Shown here: piece after piece, positions 27,401 to 36,802 of the stretch
Layout: each line of letters opens with the position of its first letter
Position numbering within the stretch: position 1 is the stretch's first letter
From: Atopsyche davidsoni
Lineage: Eukaryota > Arthropoda > Insecta > Trichoptera > Hydrobiosidae
Assembly: GCA_022113835.1 (NCBI GenBank)
Contig: JAILWY010000020.1
Coordinates: 6,295,501 to 6,359,500 of the forward strand
Reading direction: 5' to 3'
Length of the DNA stretch: 64,000 nt
Program-made: the position numbers and the translations under genes
The notes under the pieces: model-generated
What the model was told of the DNA's origin: nothing
The model's input: the letters and a program-made list of their open reading frames with translations, nothing else
The model's database searches: none

Positions 27401-30400
27401 GACATTTTGACCTGCCAATTGCTTCGATCACTCGGAGGCCCGCTATATATATATATATATACATATCGACCGGATGACGTCACAATCTCGAGGAGCACTC
27501 CTCGGCGACCGGAAGTCGTATCGGAACCGTCGAAAGAGAGGGGAGGGATTTCGTATTCATTTTTGTAATTGAAAACCCCGGAGAGCGGGGACAGGGGACA
27601 GGGGAAGGCTCACGCTGAAGAGGGCGGCGTCGGTGAGGTTGAGCTGCAGCAGCGCCACGGAGTAGGCCAAGCGGAAGGGCGGCGCGTCGTCCTCCATCAC
27701 CACCCGCGATGGAGTCCGCGACGACCCCTCGCCCGTGTTCTCCTCCTGGCGATCGAGGGCGGCGAGGTACCTGGCGCGGTCCAGCGCGAGCGAGGAGTCG
27801 GAGACCAGGTCCAGGTGGCGGCTGTCCTGCAACGAGCGCGAGCGCGAGCGTGAGCGTGAGCGTGAGCGTGAGCGTGAGCGGGAGTCCTCGGGAGTACTCA
27901 CCGAGTCCTCGCACTGCTCCCGGCAGCCCAGCCAGTAGCGGTTGCCCCACAGCAGGCCAGGGGCGACGCTGCCAGTGGCGTCCACGGCTGGAGAGACGAC
28001 CGCACAATTAACACACTAAAGGCGGGGCGGGTACTGGTACCCGTTTCGCGGACTACTGCCTGAAGGCGCATATTAATACGTTTTTTAATGTGTTTACTCT
28101 AAAAGCGGCAGAAGGTCATTTTATGCTTTAGGTTTACAGCTCGAAATGTTTGTTTAGGACTCGTCAACGTTACTTCTACCAATACTGTCCAGTGATTCTG
28201 AACAAAGTGGAGTGGTCAGAGAATGATAATCTTCCAATTATTGAACAATTTTTAGGACAAAGTGGTGTTGTTGTGATGTTAAGTAATCTGCAAAGTGTGT
28301 ATGAAGTGGTTCAACTTTTTGTAGAAAACGATTTATTTGACTACTTGCAAATCAAAGAGTGTGTAGACTAGATTTCGCACGCGCAATTTTACGCGAATTT
28401 TGCCCGCTACGCACATCAGTTTAGTCAATTTGGTACCCGCCTAAAGTGTGTTAACCAAAAAGTCAACAATTCAAAGTTTTTTGCAATAACGCGGGTCCGA
28501 ATCCCCGCGACATTCAGAAAACCAATCGACCTGCCATGATGAAAAATTATTTCAATATTTATTTATTTTAAGCCGTCGCCCTTACCGGCGGTACATTGCA
28601 ACGCTGTATTAAATTGCAAATTAACTCAACCCAGATAGCTCCTTCGGTGTGATTTCCTCGTGAGGCAAATTGAATCTATCCGACCGCAGCTTTTCCTTTC
28701 TCGCGTTATAGCGGCGAGTTTCCATCCTCCTTTCATCGCGTTGCGTCACCCACGTAACAATAAAAATTCTTAGATTAGACGACCCATTCCTACTGTAGCG
28801 GTCAGTGCAAATACACCGCTACATTATTTGACTTGTTAAGCTCCGCCTCTACCGCAGGTAGAGACTTTCTAATTTTACAACAACCCTACAACCCCAGCGA
28901 TAACGCAACCCGACAGAGAGACGCAGGCACTCGACCGGTAACCACGTATTATTCTGTCTTGTCCAATTCATATAAATAAACGAATACGCAAACATTTCGC
29001 TAGCCTTTTGATCTACATCCATAATCAACAAGCAACATAACATCAACGGCGAAACTACTATTATTTTCTTAGTTAATCCGAAAAATGTCGATCGTTCGTC
29101 GTGCGGAGCAGTGAAGAGGTCCGACTTCCTCCCGAGACTCGTCGTTTCACTCTCTGGCTGCTCTGCGGGCCGTCACGCGAGGCACGGCAGCAGGCCAAAG
29201 GGAGCAGAACTGGACATTGGAAATGAAGAGAACTTCGAAAACTAAACGCACGGGAAAGTAGAAAACCAATCGAGATCCCCCCCCTCACCCCCACCCCTTC
29301 TACTCCACTCATTCACGCGACCAATTTTCTGACCAATCAGACCACGCTCTACTAGACGTAATCGATGGTACATTTTTCTAACCGATTTTCTTACATATCA
29401 GGTAACATATTAAATGTAGCCGGTAACCCTATTTTACTAGAGCTCGGACCTATCGAGAGGTCTGAGGGGCGGGTGCTCGCGCGAGCAGTTGCCACACTCT
29501 AATACGGTAATCTGTGGTATTTCCTAATTACGGTCGAGTCGCGCGAATTGATGATTTCAAATTGATTTACTCTGCCCTTTCAGTCTGAGTCTGACGAAGC
29601 CCCTACAAGGCGATGGCACTCCAAATACAAATGTTGTAATCTCCTAACCAATTGGCTGTTCATACTTTTTATTTAAAAGAAAAGCCCACGGTTCAAATAA
29701 AACACAAACAAGTAACAAATTTTTGAAATTTTATGAACTGCACTAAAATGACGAAAACGTAAAACGACGAAAAAAAATTCAAGAGCATATGGGATTCGTC
29801 TTCGCCGCCCCGCCCCGGGCTCAGTCCCCGCCCGTGACATTCGGCTAAAGCAGAGGTTCCCAAAGTGGTCAATATCACCCTGCAAGGGGTCGATGACAGC
29901 GAAACATTTAATTGGGGGTCCATGAACTGTAAATGGGGGTCTACGAGAGTGGATCCCATTTTAGCAGGTCATCACCAAAATACCACACTGGATTATCAAT
30001 CCATACGGTAACATTGAAGATGCCATTTTTCTTATAAAAAAAAGAAACAGATTGGAAACCACTGGGCGAGGAGATTTAAAGTTAAATCTGACTTATTTGA
30101 AGCCAAATATTGAAAATTTGCTATCAAAGCATCAGACCCATTAAAAGTATTGATTTTTTTTAGTGAAAGTTACTATATATGCATTTAGTGTAAAAATTTG
30201 CATTAAAAATTTGCAAAAAATGCATTTAATGTAAAAATTCAATATTAGCAAGGCGGGGTCTACGAAAACCAGGAAAACTCGACAAGGGGTCGATGGGACA
30301 AAATAGTTTGGGAAACTATGGACTAAAGCAAGTCTGGCTAAATGAATACCTCGTTATATTCAGATATGCCGCGGCAGTGGATGCAAGTGACCTCGCCCAG

Positions 30401-31311
30401 CGCCGACTTGAGGACTTGGGGGCTGAGACGCTGGACCCGCGACACTCCCGTTAGCTAACCGGCCAGGGGGGACCAGGGGGACCAGGGGGACCAGGGGGAC
30501 CAGGGGGGACGTGGGGAGACCAGGAGGGGACTCCGGAGCCGACAAACCGGCCCGCCGACCTCTCGACCTACCCCAGCGTGCACTTCACTGTCACTCCTTG
30601 CGGTCCCGCGCTCAGGAAGCTCCGAGGTCACGTGACGTCACGGCCATGCGGGCTCCCCCCGCAGTATCAAAATTTCATCATTAAAACCATTTTCTTATTA
30701 TTTTTTTGAATTGTACTCTATGCAGCAATAAAATAAGCAGATTGAATCCATTCGCATCATCTAAACTGGATGTTTAGTGGATGTATGCAATATTTTTTTT
30801 AAATATAAAAAAAAAATAACAATAATCCTATTAGTGAGGGAGACGTTTGTGGCCCTCGCGCCGCTGACGCAATAGTAAATGGCGTCTCCTTCCCTCGCCA
30901 CCGCGAATATGATTACGCAATAAATGACAATTCGGTCGGAGCTATGCCGTCGATGACGTCACCGCGGGGCTTGTCGGAATAAATTTTCCGGAAGTCGAGG
31001 GTAGATCGGCTCGGGGCGCGAACTTTTGAAATCGGCAAAGTGAAAGTGTCCGGGTAAAGTAAGAAAGTACCGCTGAGCGCCCACGCCCTGCCCTCCAGGG
31101 TGTCCCGGAAGAAGACGCTCAGGTCCCGCCAGCAGTCCTCGTCCAGCACGAGGTGCGCGCCGTTCCGCAGCTTGGGCCACAGGGACGCCAGCCAGGCGGG
31201 GTCGTACAGCGTCAGCGTCTCCCTGTAGTCGCGGGAGACCAGCCCCGGAGACGCCAGACCCTCGCCGGGCGCGAGCAGCGCGGCCAGCACCCACGCCAGG
31301 GACGCCGACAT
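18406..31311 (-). CDS. nrf-6-like multipass O-acyltransferase, paralogue B (complete)
   Basis: Exons in coding order: 31311-31071, 27987-27902, 27826-27614, 26812-26529, 23069-22300, 21951-21858, 21466-21338, 20931-20766, 20604-20429, 19798-19669, 19257-19092, 18876-18734, 18534-18406 (stop TGA). Phases agree throughout: 908 aa. The ATG at 31311 opens a signal peptide (MSASLAWVLAALLAPGEGLA). The NRF domain (residues ~55-260) contains WALSAVDATG, LLWGNRYWLGC and HLVWLGLCLP, followed by an unusual Gly-Pro-rich stretch (~213-245). The first membrane helix (~276-293, AILICITILTIIGTVVD) is followed by a long polar loop, then HGLKFISLLWVILIHT (candidate catalytic His ~508), FFVLSGALVSY, YWWRNALYINTFYP and WSWYLSTDTQLY. 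A single 770-bp exon covers what paralogue A splits into three. The exon 8 donor (GT at 20765-20764) is weak. Introns hold several mobile elements. The substrate is unknown. Confidence 0.93.
19330..19510 (-). mobile_element. tRNA-derived SINE copy
   Basis: On the minus strand this copy has a head with CAGTAGCTCAAGCTG and a box B derived from GGTTAGAATACC, plus the CTAGGTACATCGGTACC segment upstream of the head. It lies in an intron of paralogue B and is more diverged than the 15.3-15.7 kb copies. Confidence 0.55.
23112..23364 (+). repeat. 5' LTR (253 bp)
   Basis: This starts TG and ends CA with short TGTACC/GGTACA inverted ends. AATAAA at 23245-23250 is a candidate polyadenylation signal. 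By eye there is no difference from the 3' LTR. Confidence 0.95.
23531..24298 (+). CDS. gag-like ORF of the LTR element
   Basis: A 255-aa frame starts at the ATG 167 bp after the 5' LTR (MPSTRSGANAAAEGRAGSDS). Residues ~40-65 form a likely coiled coil (RRELEEAQRVAREMEARYNA), followed by an Ala/Pro-rich stretch and a basic end. MPxTRSG-like starts are known in insect retroelement Gag proteins. No CCHC zinc knuckle is seen. It overlaps the two frames that run through the 93-bp array, so a programmed frameshift could extend it, but no classic slippery site is evident. Function as a capsid is inference. Confidence 0.6.
   Translation: MPSTRSGANAAAEGRAGSDSGSESSRNSDRITTENAITQMRRELEEAQRVAREMEARYNALEAANAVQTATRGSAAAGPSAGPATVIAAAAPVTPAPYTSPDAWHMERNQSNDPHRQTAAWVSQQDNPLARMMSAVTDAMRQFSDSQNPRQDTTLLHRTAEEPTIEFPMSSPLHRTADKPAMMYVRSDSAARVSPPPHHIPAYPDSRRMRQMEASTARQSSIKVAGNLNDPERVDGRHKEDGPGWPTGRPRLPPR
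24234..25898 (+). CDS. Repeat-encoded open frame in the LTR element (status uncertain)
   Basis: A 554-codon frame crosses the tandem array and stops inside the 3' LTR. It encodes 31-residue units such as HTGEPPHGPFPAAMAARGVP (Pro/Ala-rich). A second plus frame (24262-25890) encodes basic units such as GSRRMGPSQLRWQREASL, and a minus frame (25532-24195) is also open. The three frames stay open because the unit is 93 bp (31 codons) and GC-rich, so openness alone does not prove translation. Overlap with the end of the gag-like ORF would allow fusion by frameshift. Confidence 0.3.
   Translation: MVATRRMAQDGRQDGRGYRRDDRRDGAMHTGEPPHGPSPAAMAARGVPSSLGVASREASHTGEPPHGPFPAAMAARGVPSSLGVASREASHTGEPPHGPFPAAMAARGVPSSLGVASREASHTGEPPHGPFPAAMAARGVPSSLGVASREASHTGEPPHGPFPAAMAARGVPSSLGVASREASHTGEPPHGPFPAAMAARGVPSSLGVASREASHTGEPPHGPFPAAMAARGVPSSLGVASREASHTGEPPHGPFPAAMAARGVPSSLGVASREASHTGEPPPGPFPAAMAARGVPSSLGVASREASHTGEPPPGPFPAAMAARGVPSSHELASREASHTGEPPHGPFPAAMAARGVPSSLGVASREAPHNGEPSPGPLPAAMAARDVPPPTGLAGRDAPSIDAAPAREPPSAPPLAALAARDVPSPLKLAGQDAPTRKPPPRPPDATRRRPGRPSRSTLLAAAPMPSPPPRPPDAIVAPPPSSSPPSTPSPTLARTSADAGKTDSRRGSGVWQSPTGGVYRTSAKRFDAGLTTVEDCLFYVPTGTLAALWLTS
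24318..25545 (+). repeat. 93-bp tandem array, 11 near-identical units plus decayed units
   Basis: Units start at 24318, 24411, 24504, 24597, 24690, 24783, 24876, 24969, 25062, 25155 and 25248 and differ at only a few sites (CATGGG or CCTGGG; CTTGGAG or CATGAAC). A 12th diverged unit starts at 25341 and a further decayed one, with about 15 extra bp, follows. Decay at the right edge with uniformity in the middle suggests expansion by unequal exchange or template switching. Confidence 0.95.
25792..26044 (+). repeat. 3' LTR (253 bp)
   Basis: This is identical by eye to 23112-23364 and is followed by the GTTAC duplication. AATAAA lies at 25925-25930. Two array-spanning frames terminate within it. 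Confidence 0.95.
26856..27062. mobile_element. Palindromic MITE next to exon 4 of paralogue B
   Basis: The left arm (TTGAGTGAGAACTTATATAA; GGTAAGAGGTAA) is inverted on the right (TTACCTCTTACCATC; TTATATAAATTCTCACTCA). The right half resembles 46460-46600, so this is a dispersed family. It begins about 43 bp upstream of the splice acceptor at 26813. Confidence 0.65.
27827..27901 (-). repeat. 75-bp intron containing an in-frame Ser-Arg hexamer repeat
   Basis: The paralogue B intron between exons 2 and 3 consists largely of (GAGCGT/GAGCGC)n. It is exactly 25 codons long, has no stop and keeps frame if unspliced, when it would encode an SRSRSR tract. The donor is GTGAGT and the acceptor TTGCAG. 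Confidence 0.85.
28012..28450 (+). mobile_element. piggyBac-like element, internally deleted
   Basis: The left end is CACACTAAAGGCGGG and the inverted right end is CACACTTTAGGCGGG (13 of 15 identical). TTAA flanks both sides (28008-28011 and 28451-28454), the piggyBac superfamily signature. The interior keeps only a short transposase-like frame. It lies in intron 1 of paralogue B; only 20 bp separate its TTAA from exon 2. Confidence 0.8.
28150..28371 (+). pseudogene. Fragment of a piggyBac-type transposase N terminus
   Basis: A frame of about 73 codons contains QSVYEVVQLFVENDLFDYLQ, which resembles the start of the piggyBac (DDE_Tnp_1_7) domain. No catalytic aspartates follow. The match is from memory of the family pattern, supported by the TTAA-flanked ends. 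Confidence 0.5.
29851..30320. mobile_element. hAT-like MITE, 470 bp
   Basis: The left end CAGAGGTTCCCAAA and the inverted right end CATAGTTTCCCAAA match at 12 of 14 bases and fit the hAT end pattern. GGCTAAAG (29843-29850) and GACTAAAG (30321-30328) form an 8-bp target duplication with one change. It has no transposase and lies in intron 1 of paralogue B. Confidence 0.85.
30463..30510. repeat. 10-bp minisatellite GGGGGACCAG
   Basis: About five tandem copies lie in intron 1 of paralogue B. The Gly/Pro-type open frames across it are a composition effect. Confidence 0.85.
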
Positions 31312-31597
31312 CTTCTCTCTGAACAGGCGGACGAAAATATTATCAATCCCGAGTGCACGTCTCGAAACGAAAAAATCATCCAGACCACTTGCAATTTGTC
31401 AATGTCGTCCTATTTGGGGTTTTAACACCAAACCAAAACACCCAAAGTAAAGGGCGCCCGAAGAGCCTCAATTCGCACTCTGGTGACTTGGCCCGTTTGC
31501 CCACCGTAGCTAGTCGAAGTTAAATCAACAAATACGTGGATGTATTATTTTAATTTTTTTTATGTAACTCTACCAAATATTTTCCAGCATAAATATT

Positions 31598-32140
31598 AAG
31601 GGTCTAGGTCCCATAATCGAGTTTTTTTGATCATTTTCTGGTCCGTTTTGCAAAAAATCGACTGCACCAATCAAAAAAATTTTAATGCAAAAAGTTAGGT
31701 ACATTCCTTCTTCCGAACAAAATATAAATTTACTATTAATATGATAAATATGTGTTTTTCCGATTGAAGTGTAGGAATTTGGAGATTCGTCCGGTACATT
31801 TTCCAAGAATCCTAAACGTTTAAAAGTCTTTTTTCAATTGGAATTAAAAGACTAAATATAAACCATGTGCGTCTTATTAATTTAAAAATTATTAAAAAAA
31901 AAATCTTTAACAAACTTTGGTTTTGAAAAGTCGTCATTTTATCCAATTTTTCAACATCTTCAAGATTTTATTTTACCCTGAAAATGGACATTAATTAAAT
32001 AATCAAAAATAGGTAAATATAATTTATTGTTTTTTAAACACTTTGTAAAAAAATCAACTTTCGATATAGAAAAATAAAGTGACAATAAAATTAATTAAAT
32101 GACACGATTTCGCCAGGTTTCGACTGAGAGCAACTGCCTT
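31598..32140 (+). repeat. Dispersed AT-rich element, copy 2
   Basis: This runs from GGGTCTAGGTCCCATAATC to ACACGATTTCGCCAGGT and is collinear with 6953-7478. The longer middle includes CTTTAACAAACTTTGG and CAACATCTTCAAGATTTTA, shared with the 52.2-kb copy. Confidence 0.75.
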
Positions 32141-32825
32141 AATGATCTACAATGGAGAATATTTAAAATCATATATTACTGAATTGTACACTGAGAATCT
32201 GCAGTTAAAAAGACACTTAACATCTAGAAGTATCACTCGTTTTCTTTTGTTTTACGTAAAAAAATACTTCAATTGGAGTTCTGCAGTCTCAAAAACAAAA
32301 AATCAAAAGTATGCAAGTATCACTCATTTCCCTTGACTTCAAATATAGTGCAAAAAAAATATTTTTTTATACCGCTAAACAAATTTGTCACCGTGTTTTA
32401 CCTGATCGAAGGCTCTGCGATCAACGCTGTATATCCACACTGTAAAAAGTTCCCGAAACACAAGACACTGGCTGAAGCGGCTGGTGGCTGGTGGCTGGTG
32501 GCCGGTGGCTGGTGGCTGGTGCTGGCAGCTGGTGGCTGACGGCTGGCGACTCGCGACTCGCGGACTCGCGCCTCCTCGGCCGACTCGGCGGCCCGCGCTC
32601 TCGCCGGAGTCGGGATGCAAATGCGGGAGGGGCGAGGCGCGAGGGTCGCGTCGGCAGTTCCCCACGCGTTTTTGAGTTCCATATTGCATTCTGAAGAGAA
32701 CTCCTCCGTTGACAGGCCGTCTTCGGGTAAGCGATTCACCCATGAAACGACAAGAAAAAAGGAATTTCGGCCATACGCAAAGGCGCTCGGCGAGTAGTGT
32801 AGTTTATTGCAGGCTCCTGAGAGTA

Positions 32826-33502
32826 CACCCATACCTCGCTATACGGCCGCTCGTTATAACGGCCCTTTTCAATTAAGGCACGTTTTCGATATACGGCCTA
32901 AAATGTTTCGCTATAACGGCCAAAAAAAATTTTTTCGATGTTATTTTGTTTACGAGCGTTATTCAGTGTGTGCTCATAGAGCGGCCGGTTTAAACCGGTT
33001 TTACCGGTGTGTGTTTTGTGTACATATTTATTACTGATTGTTACACATTAACTGGAAAAATTGGAAATAATTAGGGACATTTTTAGTACGTAAGTACATA
33101 TGTATGTATGTACAAATTATTTTTTTTTTAACATGTATGTATTTTTTTACTAAACTTATTTTAACTATTGATTATATGGATTGAGGACAATAACAAACGG
33201 AGAATGCCAATGAGTCAAATGACTATCCAGGAAAAAGCTTTAAGTATTTTCTAAAATTTGAAGAATGGAGATACTATTGAATCTCCTGAAGATGTCACAT
33301 TCCAAGCAAGCCGAGGGTGGTTTGAAAAATTTAAAAATATATTTAATTTGCATAATTTGAAAATGAAAGGTGAAGCAGCTAGCGCCGATGAGGCCGCATC
33401 TAAGGAATATCCCAACATTTTAAAGGGAATTATTGAAAGAGGTGGTTATAAACCTGAATAAGTGTTTAACGTAGACGAAACAGGGCTTTATTGGGCTCGA
33501 GG
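32826..33502 (+). mobile_element. Truncated pogo/Tigger-type DNA transposon
   Basis: A 5' part with CACCCATACCTCGCTATACG and repeated CGNTATAACGGCC strings resembles the terminal region of Tigger elements. It is followed by transposase remnants. The right half, including the 3' end, is missing: similarity stops at 33502 in unrelated GC-rich sequence. Confidence 0.7.
33219..33502 (+). pseudogene. pogo/Tigger transposase remnant
   Basis: In one frame the DNA reads IQEKALSIF, a stop (33252-33254), then FQASRGWFEKFKNIFNLHNL and MKGEAASADEAASKEYP, a second stop (33459-33461), then VFNVDETGLYWAR. This is the CENP-B-like helix-turn-helix domain and the start of the DDE domain, with its first Asp in NVDETG. 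Two in-frame stops and loss of everything after this point make it dead. Confidence 0.85.
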
Positions 33503-34277
33503 ATAAGAATCAAGTTCAGGAGACGCGACGAGCCTGCCGTTCGATCCGGGAATTCGAGGAGACTCGCCGAGCGACCCCCGCCCTTCTGAAATCCAGTTTC
33601 TAGATTGGCATTCGCCGGTGTGTCCGCTTCTGCTTCCGCGTGTCCGTACAAAATGGCATTCGAGTCAAACAAGTAACGAAATCAATTTGAGCACATCGCA
33701 TCGAATATCGTCTGGCACTGAGCCACGCTGGCGACCAGTCTCAGACCCTTCACGTTTAGAAGGGTGCGCGATAGTGCAGCGGTGGCTTAGGTGCAGGGAC
33801 CATCAAATATTTATTGAATAAATGTAAAAAAAACAAACATGAACTGGATTTCTATTGGATTAAAAAAATATATGTATTGCTATCGATCTATTTCACTTGA
33901 AAATATTTTCAATAAAAGTAAGTGCTATAATTATACCGTTTTTTTTTTTTTTTAAATAATATGGGTAATTAAATTTTAAAATAAATAATCTCAATTGAGT
34001 CTAGTATAAAAAACCGCTTTTGTTTGAAGATATTTTATTTAGAAAGTGTAGTCGGCGCTTTGTAGCGGCGTCGCCTGACAGCCGCCGATTAGAAGAAGAC
34101 GACGACTGCAGCTTCGATCAGATTCCTGTTTTACCCCTCCGGCCGAGTGACGTGTATTTTGACATGACGTGTATTTAGTAATTTTCAGTTGTTGTTTTTT
34201 TAATTTTCTGTATAATAATAATTCAACAAAAACGAGCGCACGAAGTCTGTATGAGACGCGAATAAAATAAAGCAACA

Positions 34278-36802
34278 ATGGTGCTAATGACAATGATAGC
34301 TCGGATCGTGGACGGCCTCCCGCTGGCCGCTACGATGCAAGAAGACGAACAGGTCTCGATCGAATCTTATTTTTCTATATTTGTTACACAGCTATAATTA
34401 AATGACCGATGAATAAGTGGGTGTACATTAATGCTTGATCGTTTTTATATTGCAGTCGGGAAGGAGTATTTTGGATTATCAAAATCAGGCAAAAATGCTA
34501 TTTAGAAAGCTAGGTCCACAGTCGCCTACCCGTTGCTCTATAGAGACTGGTCCTTATTTATTTCAGTAAGTATTTAAAATAAAACGTGTACAGCTCGTTC
34601 AATGCACCCCCAGTTTATACAGTTGAAATATCAACTCGTACTGTCATATTAAAGTTAAATAGATAATGCATTCACAGTCTGTACACATACCTACTCCAGA
34701 TGGTGCAATTCTTAATTATAATTAAACGTACATTCATTAACACATTTAAATTAATAAGTAAGTATTAACTTATTTATCCAAAATATTTCATCTATTGACT
34801 ATTTGTAAATCGTTGTGATTTTTTTTTTTTATTGATTTCTAGATTTTTAAGAAATAGATTAAGTAAATTTAGAGTTATAATTCAATGCAAACTGGGTACT
34901 TCTTGTATTAGCATTTTTGCAAATATCTAAAGCAGGCAAGAAACTATCATATCATATATGATTTGGTTAATAATGTGGCTAATGGACTGTGCATTTATAG
35001 AATTTACATGAAAGAGATTGTAACTTAACATATTTTCTTATCAAAAAGTTCCTCGTCAATTAGTTTGTTAGTCAATTTTTCAATATTGAAAACCAAATGG
35101 GTTATCTGTATTACTATTTTATTTTTTTGTATGTTTCATGCTAAAGAAGCATAATATTGTAAAATCATGAAAAATAAAGCTTTTGAGAGTTCACTAGATT
35201 TTATATTTATATATTTTCTAGTGTATTGTCAAATTGCTATTACATTTATGTGACATTGACTTTGCTAAAATTTAAATATATGTTTTCAATCGAAATAATA
35301 CACTATGATTTTAAATACTGATTTATGTATTTGTACTATCCATTGGTAATCACAATGTTTCTAATAATAGTTTGTTTTTTTCAGTTACCTGATTGAAAAG
35401 GACATCTGCTATTTGGTATTATGTGAAAAGAACTTCAGTAAAAGACTGGCATACAGCTATCTCGAGGATATATCATTAGAGTTTCACAGCCAATATGGTA
35501 AAAAGGTATATATCATCTAATATATGCAACTCAAGGCTTTTACTGTCCATATGTCCCCTTTGCAAATCTATAATGCTGATAATAGATTGCTTCAAATTTT
35601 ATCACATTTAATGTGATTTATTGCGTTATATGTACACACATGAAACAATAAAAATAGGGTTTTTCTCCTTGCGGGGGGAATCCGGTAAATAATTTGAAAA
35701 AAAATACCAGCCCACTTGGAAAACTCCGTAGATCCAACATCATCCATCTCTGCAAGTATAGAAATATTAACATCAAGCAATGAATAGGAAACTGTTGTTT
35801 CTACCCATATGTTATTTAGCAATGTGACCTGTGGTTTGTTAACCAAACGAGGCACCAATACCTGTCTTTTTTACTAGCGATTCAGTTGAGTTTGACTATT
35901 GGGTCTCCTTGTAAAGAATTTTTATTTATTTCAGGTGAACACGGTGACGCGGCCGTACACATTCATAGAGTTTGACACGTATATCCAGCGGGCGCGGCGC
36001 TCATTTGCAGATGGCGGGCGAGCAAGGCGCAACATGTCAGCTCTGGCTCCGCAGCTGCAGGACGTACAGCGGATTATGGTGCAGAATATTGACGACGTGC
36101 TACAGCGCGGAGCGGTGCTGTCCGGTGAGCAGTTCTACCTTCCATTGTTTGAATATAATATAATATCCAGTTTTGTACAACGAAGGTTAAGTTGTTTTTT
36201 TTTACCAGACATGAAATAACTCTTTTGACGACAGCGACGGGGGAGATATCTTCTTCTATATTACTTTTTTCTTTCTGAAAGTTTATCAAAAGCAACGTAT
36301 TTATAATCCAGAAACTTTTGGGGTTGTATTACAATACCAAGAGTCTGAAAAATAGCTTTCACTATTCTTTCAGTATGTACGATGAAAAATATCCTCAAAA
36401 ATTTTCAAAACAGGTGAGATTCGAAGTCACACCTCCATAGCTCTCGCGGCCTAGCGCTCTTGCTAATTGAGTAACTGAAAATTTGATTAATTATATACAA
36501 GTGTTGAACCAATGAACCTAATTATTGCTGTATGTATGGATTTTGTGTGAATTGATTAGTTGAAAACTTGTACGGAAATTGTAATTACTTGTACGGTGAT
36601 GATAATTTTAAGGGTGAGAAAATTAAGAATACAATGTATGAATGTGGTTTTAGAGCTGGACACAAAAACACAGAACCTCTCCATGCTGTCACAGAAGTAC
36701 AAGAAAGATGCGACATACCTCAACACCAAGTCCATGTACGTGAAGGCCTCCGTCGGCATCATCCTTATCCTGGTCATCGTGCTGTACTTCTGGGTCTTAT
36801 AA
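34278..36802 (+). CDS. Sec22: Sec22 R-SNARE (vesicle-trafficking protein)
   Basis: Exons 34278-34352, 34456-34565, 35385-35505, 35935-36124 and 36654-36802 join in phase to 214 aa, the usual length for the family. Residues ~1-120 form the longin domain ([18 protein letters not shown] at the N terminus). The R-SNARE motif runs ~135-195 ([18 protein letters not shown]), with the zero-layer arginine at 160. One C-terminal membrane anchor (~197-214, [18 protein letters not shown]) leaves almost no luminal tail. Sec22 acts on ER-derived and Golgi-return vesicles, pairing with ER/Golgi Q-SNAREs; that is family knowledge. The ATG at 34278 is the only start that gives the longin N terminus. A one-frame MVLMTM start with a second ATG at 34290 leaves slight ambiguity. 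It is convergent with the ZNHIT6 gene. Confidence 0.96.
36408..36565 (-). mobile_element. tRNA-derived SINE copy
   Basis: The string CAGGTGAGATTCGAAGTCAC, the TTGCTAATTGAGTAACTGAA head edge and the ACCAATGAACCTAATTATTG segment align with the 15.3-kb minus copy. It lies in the last intron of Sec22, 88 bp before the final exon. Confidence 0.6.

Larger units (their letters stand above)
31312..34277. other. Intergenic region between paralogue B and Sec22 (divergent promoters)
   Basis: No host gene is seen. It contains a dispersed element copy (31598-32140), a GGTGGCT-type microsatellite (about 32476-32540), a broken pogo/Tigger element (32826-33502) and a T run near 33940-33955. Promoters for both divergent genes should lie at its ends, but I see no clear core motif. 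Confidence 0.6.
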
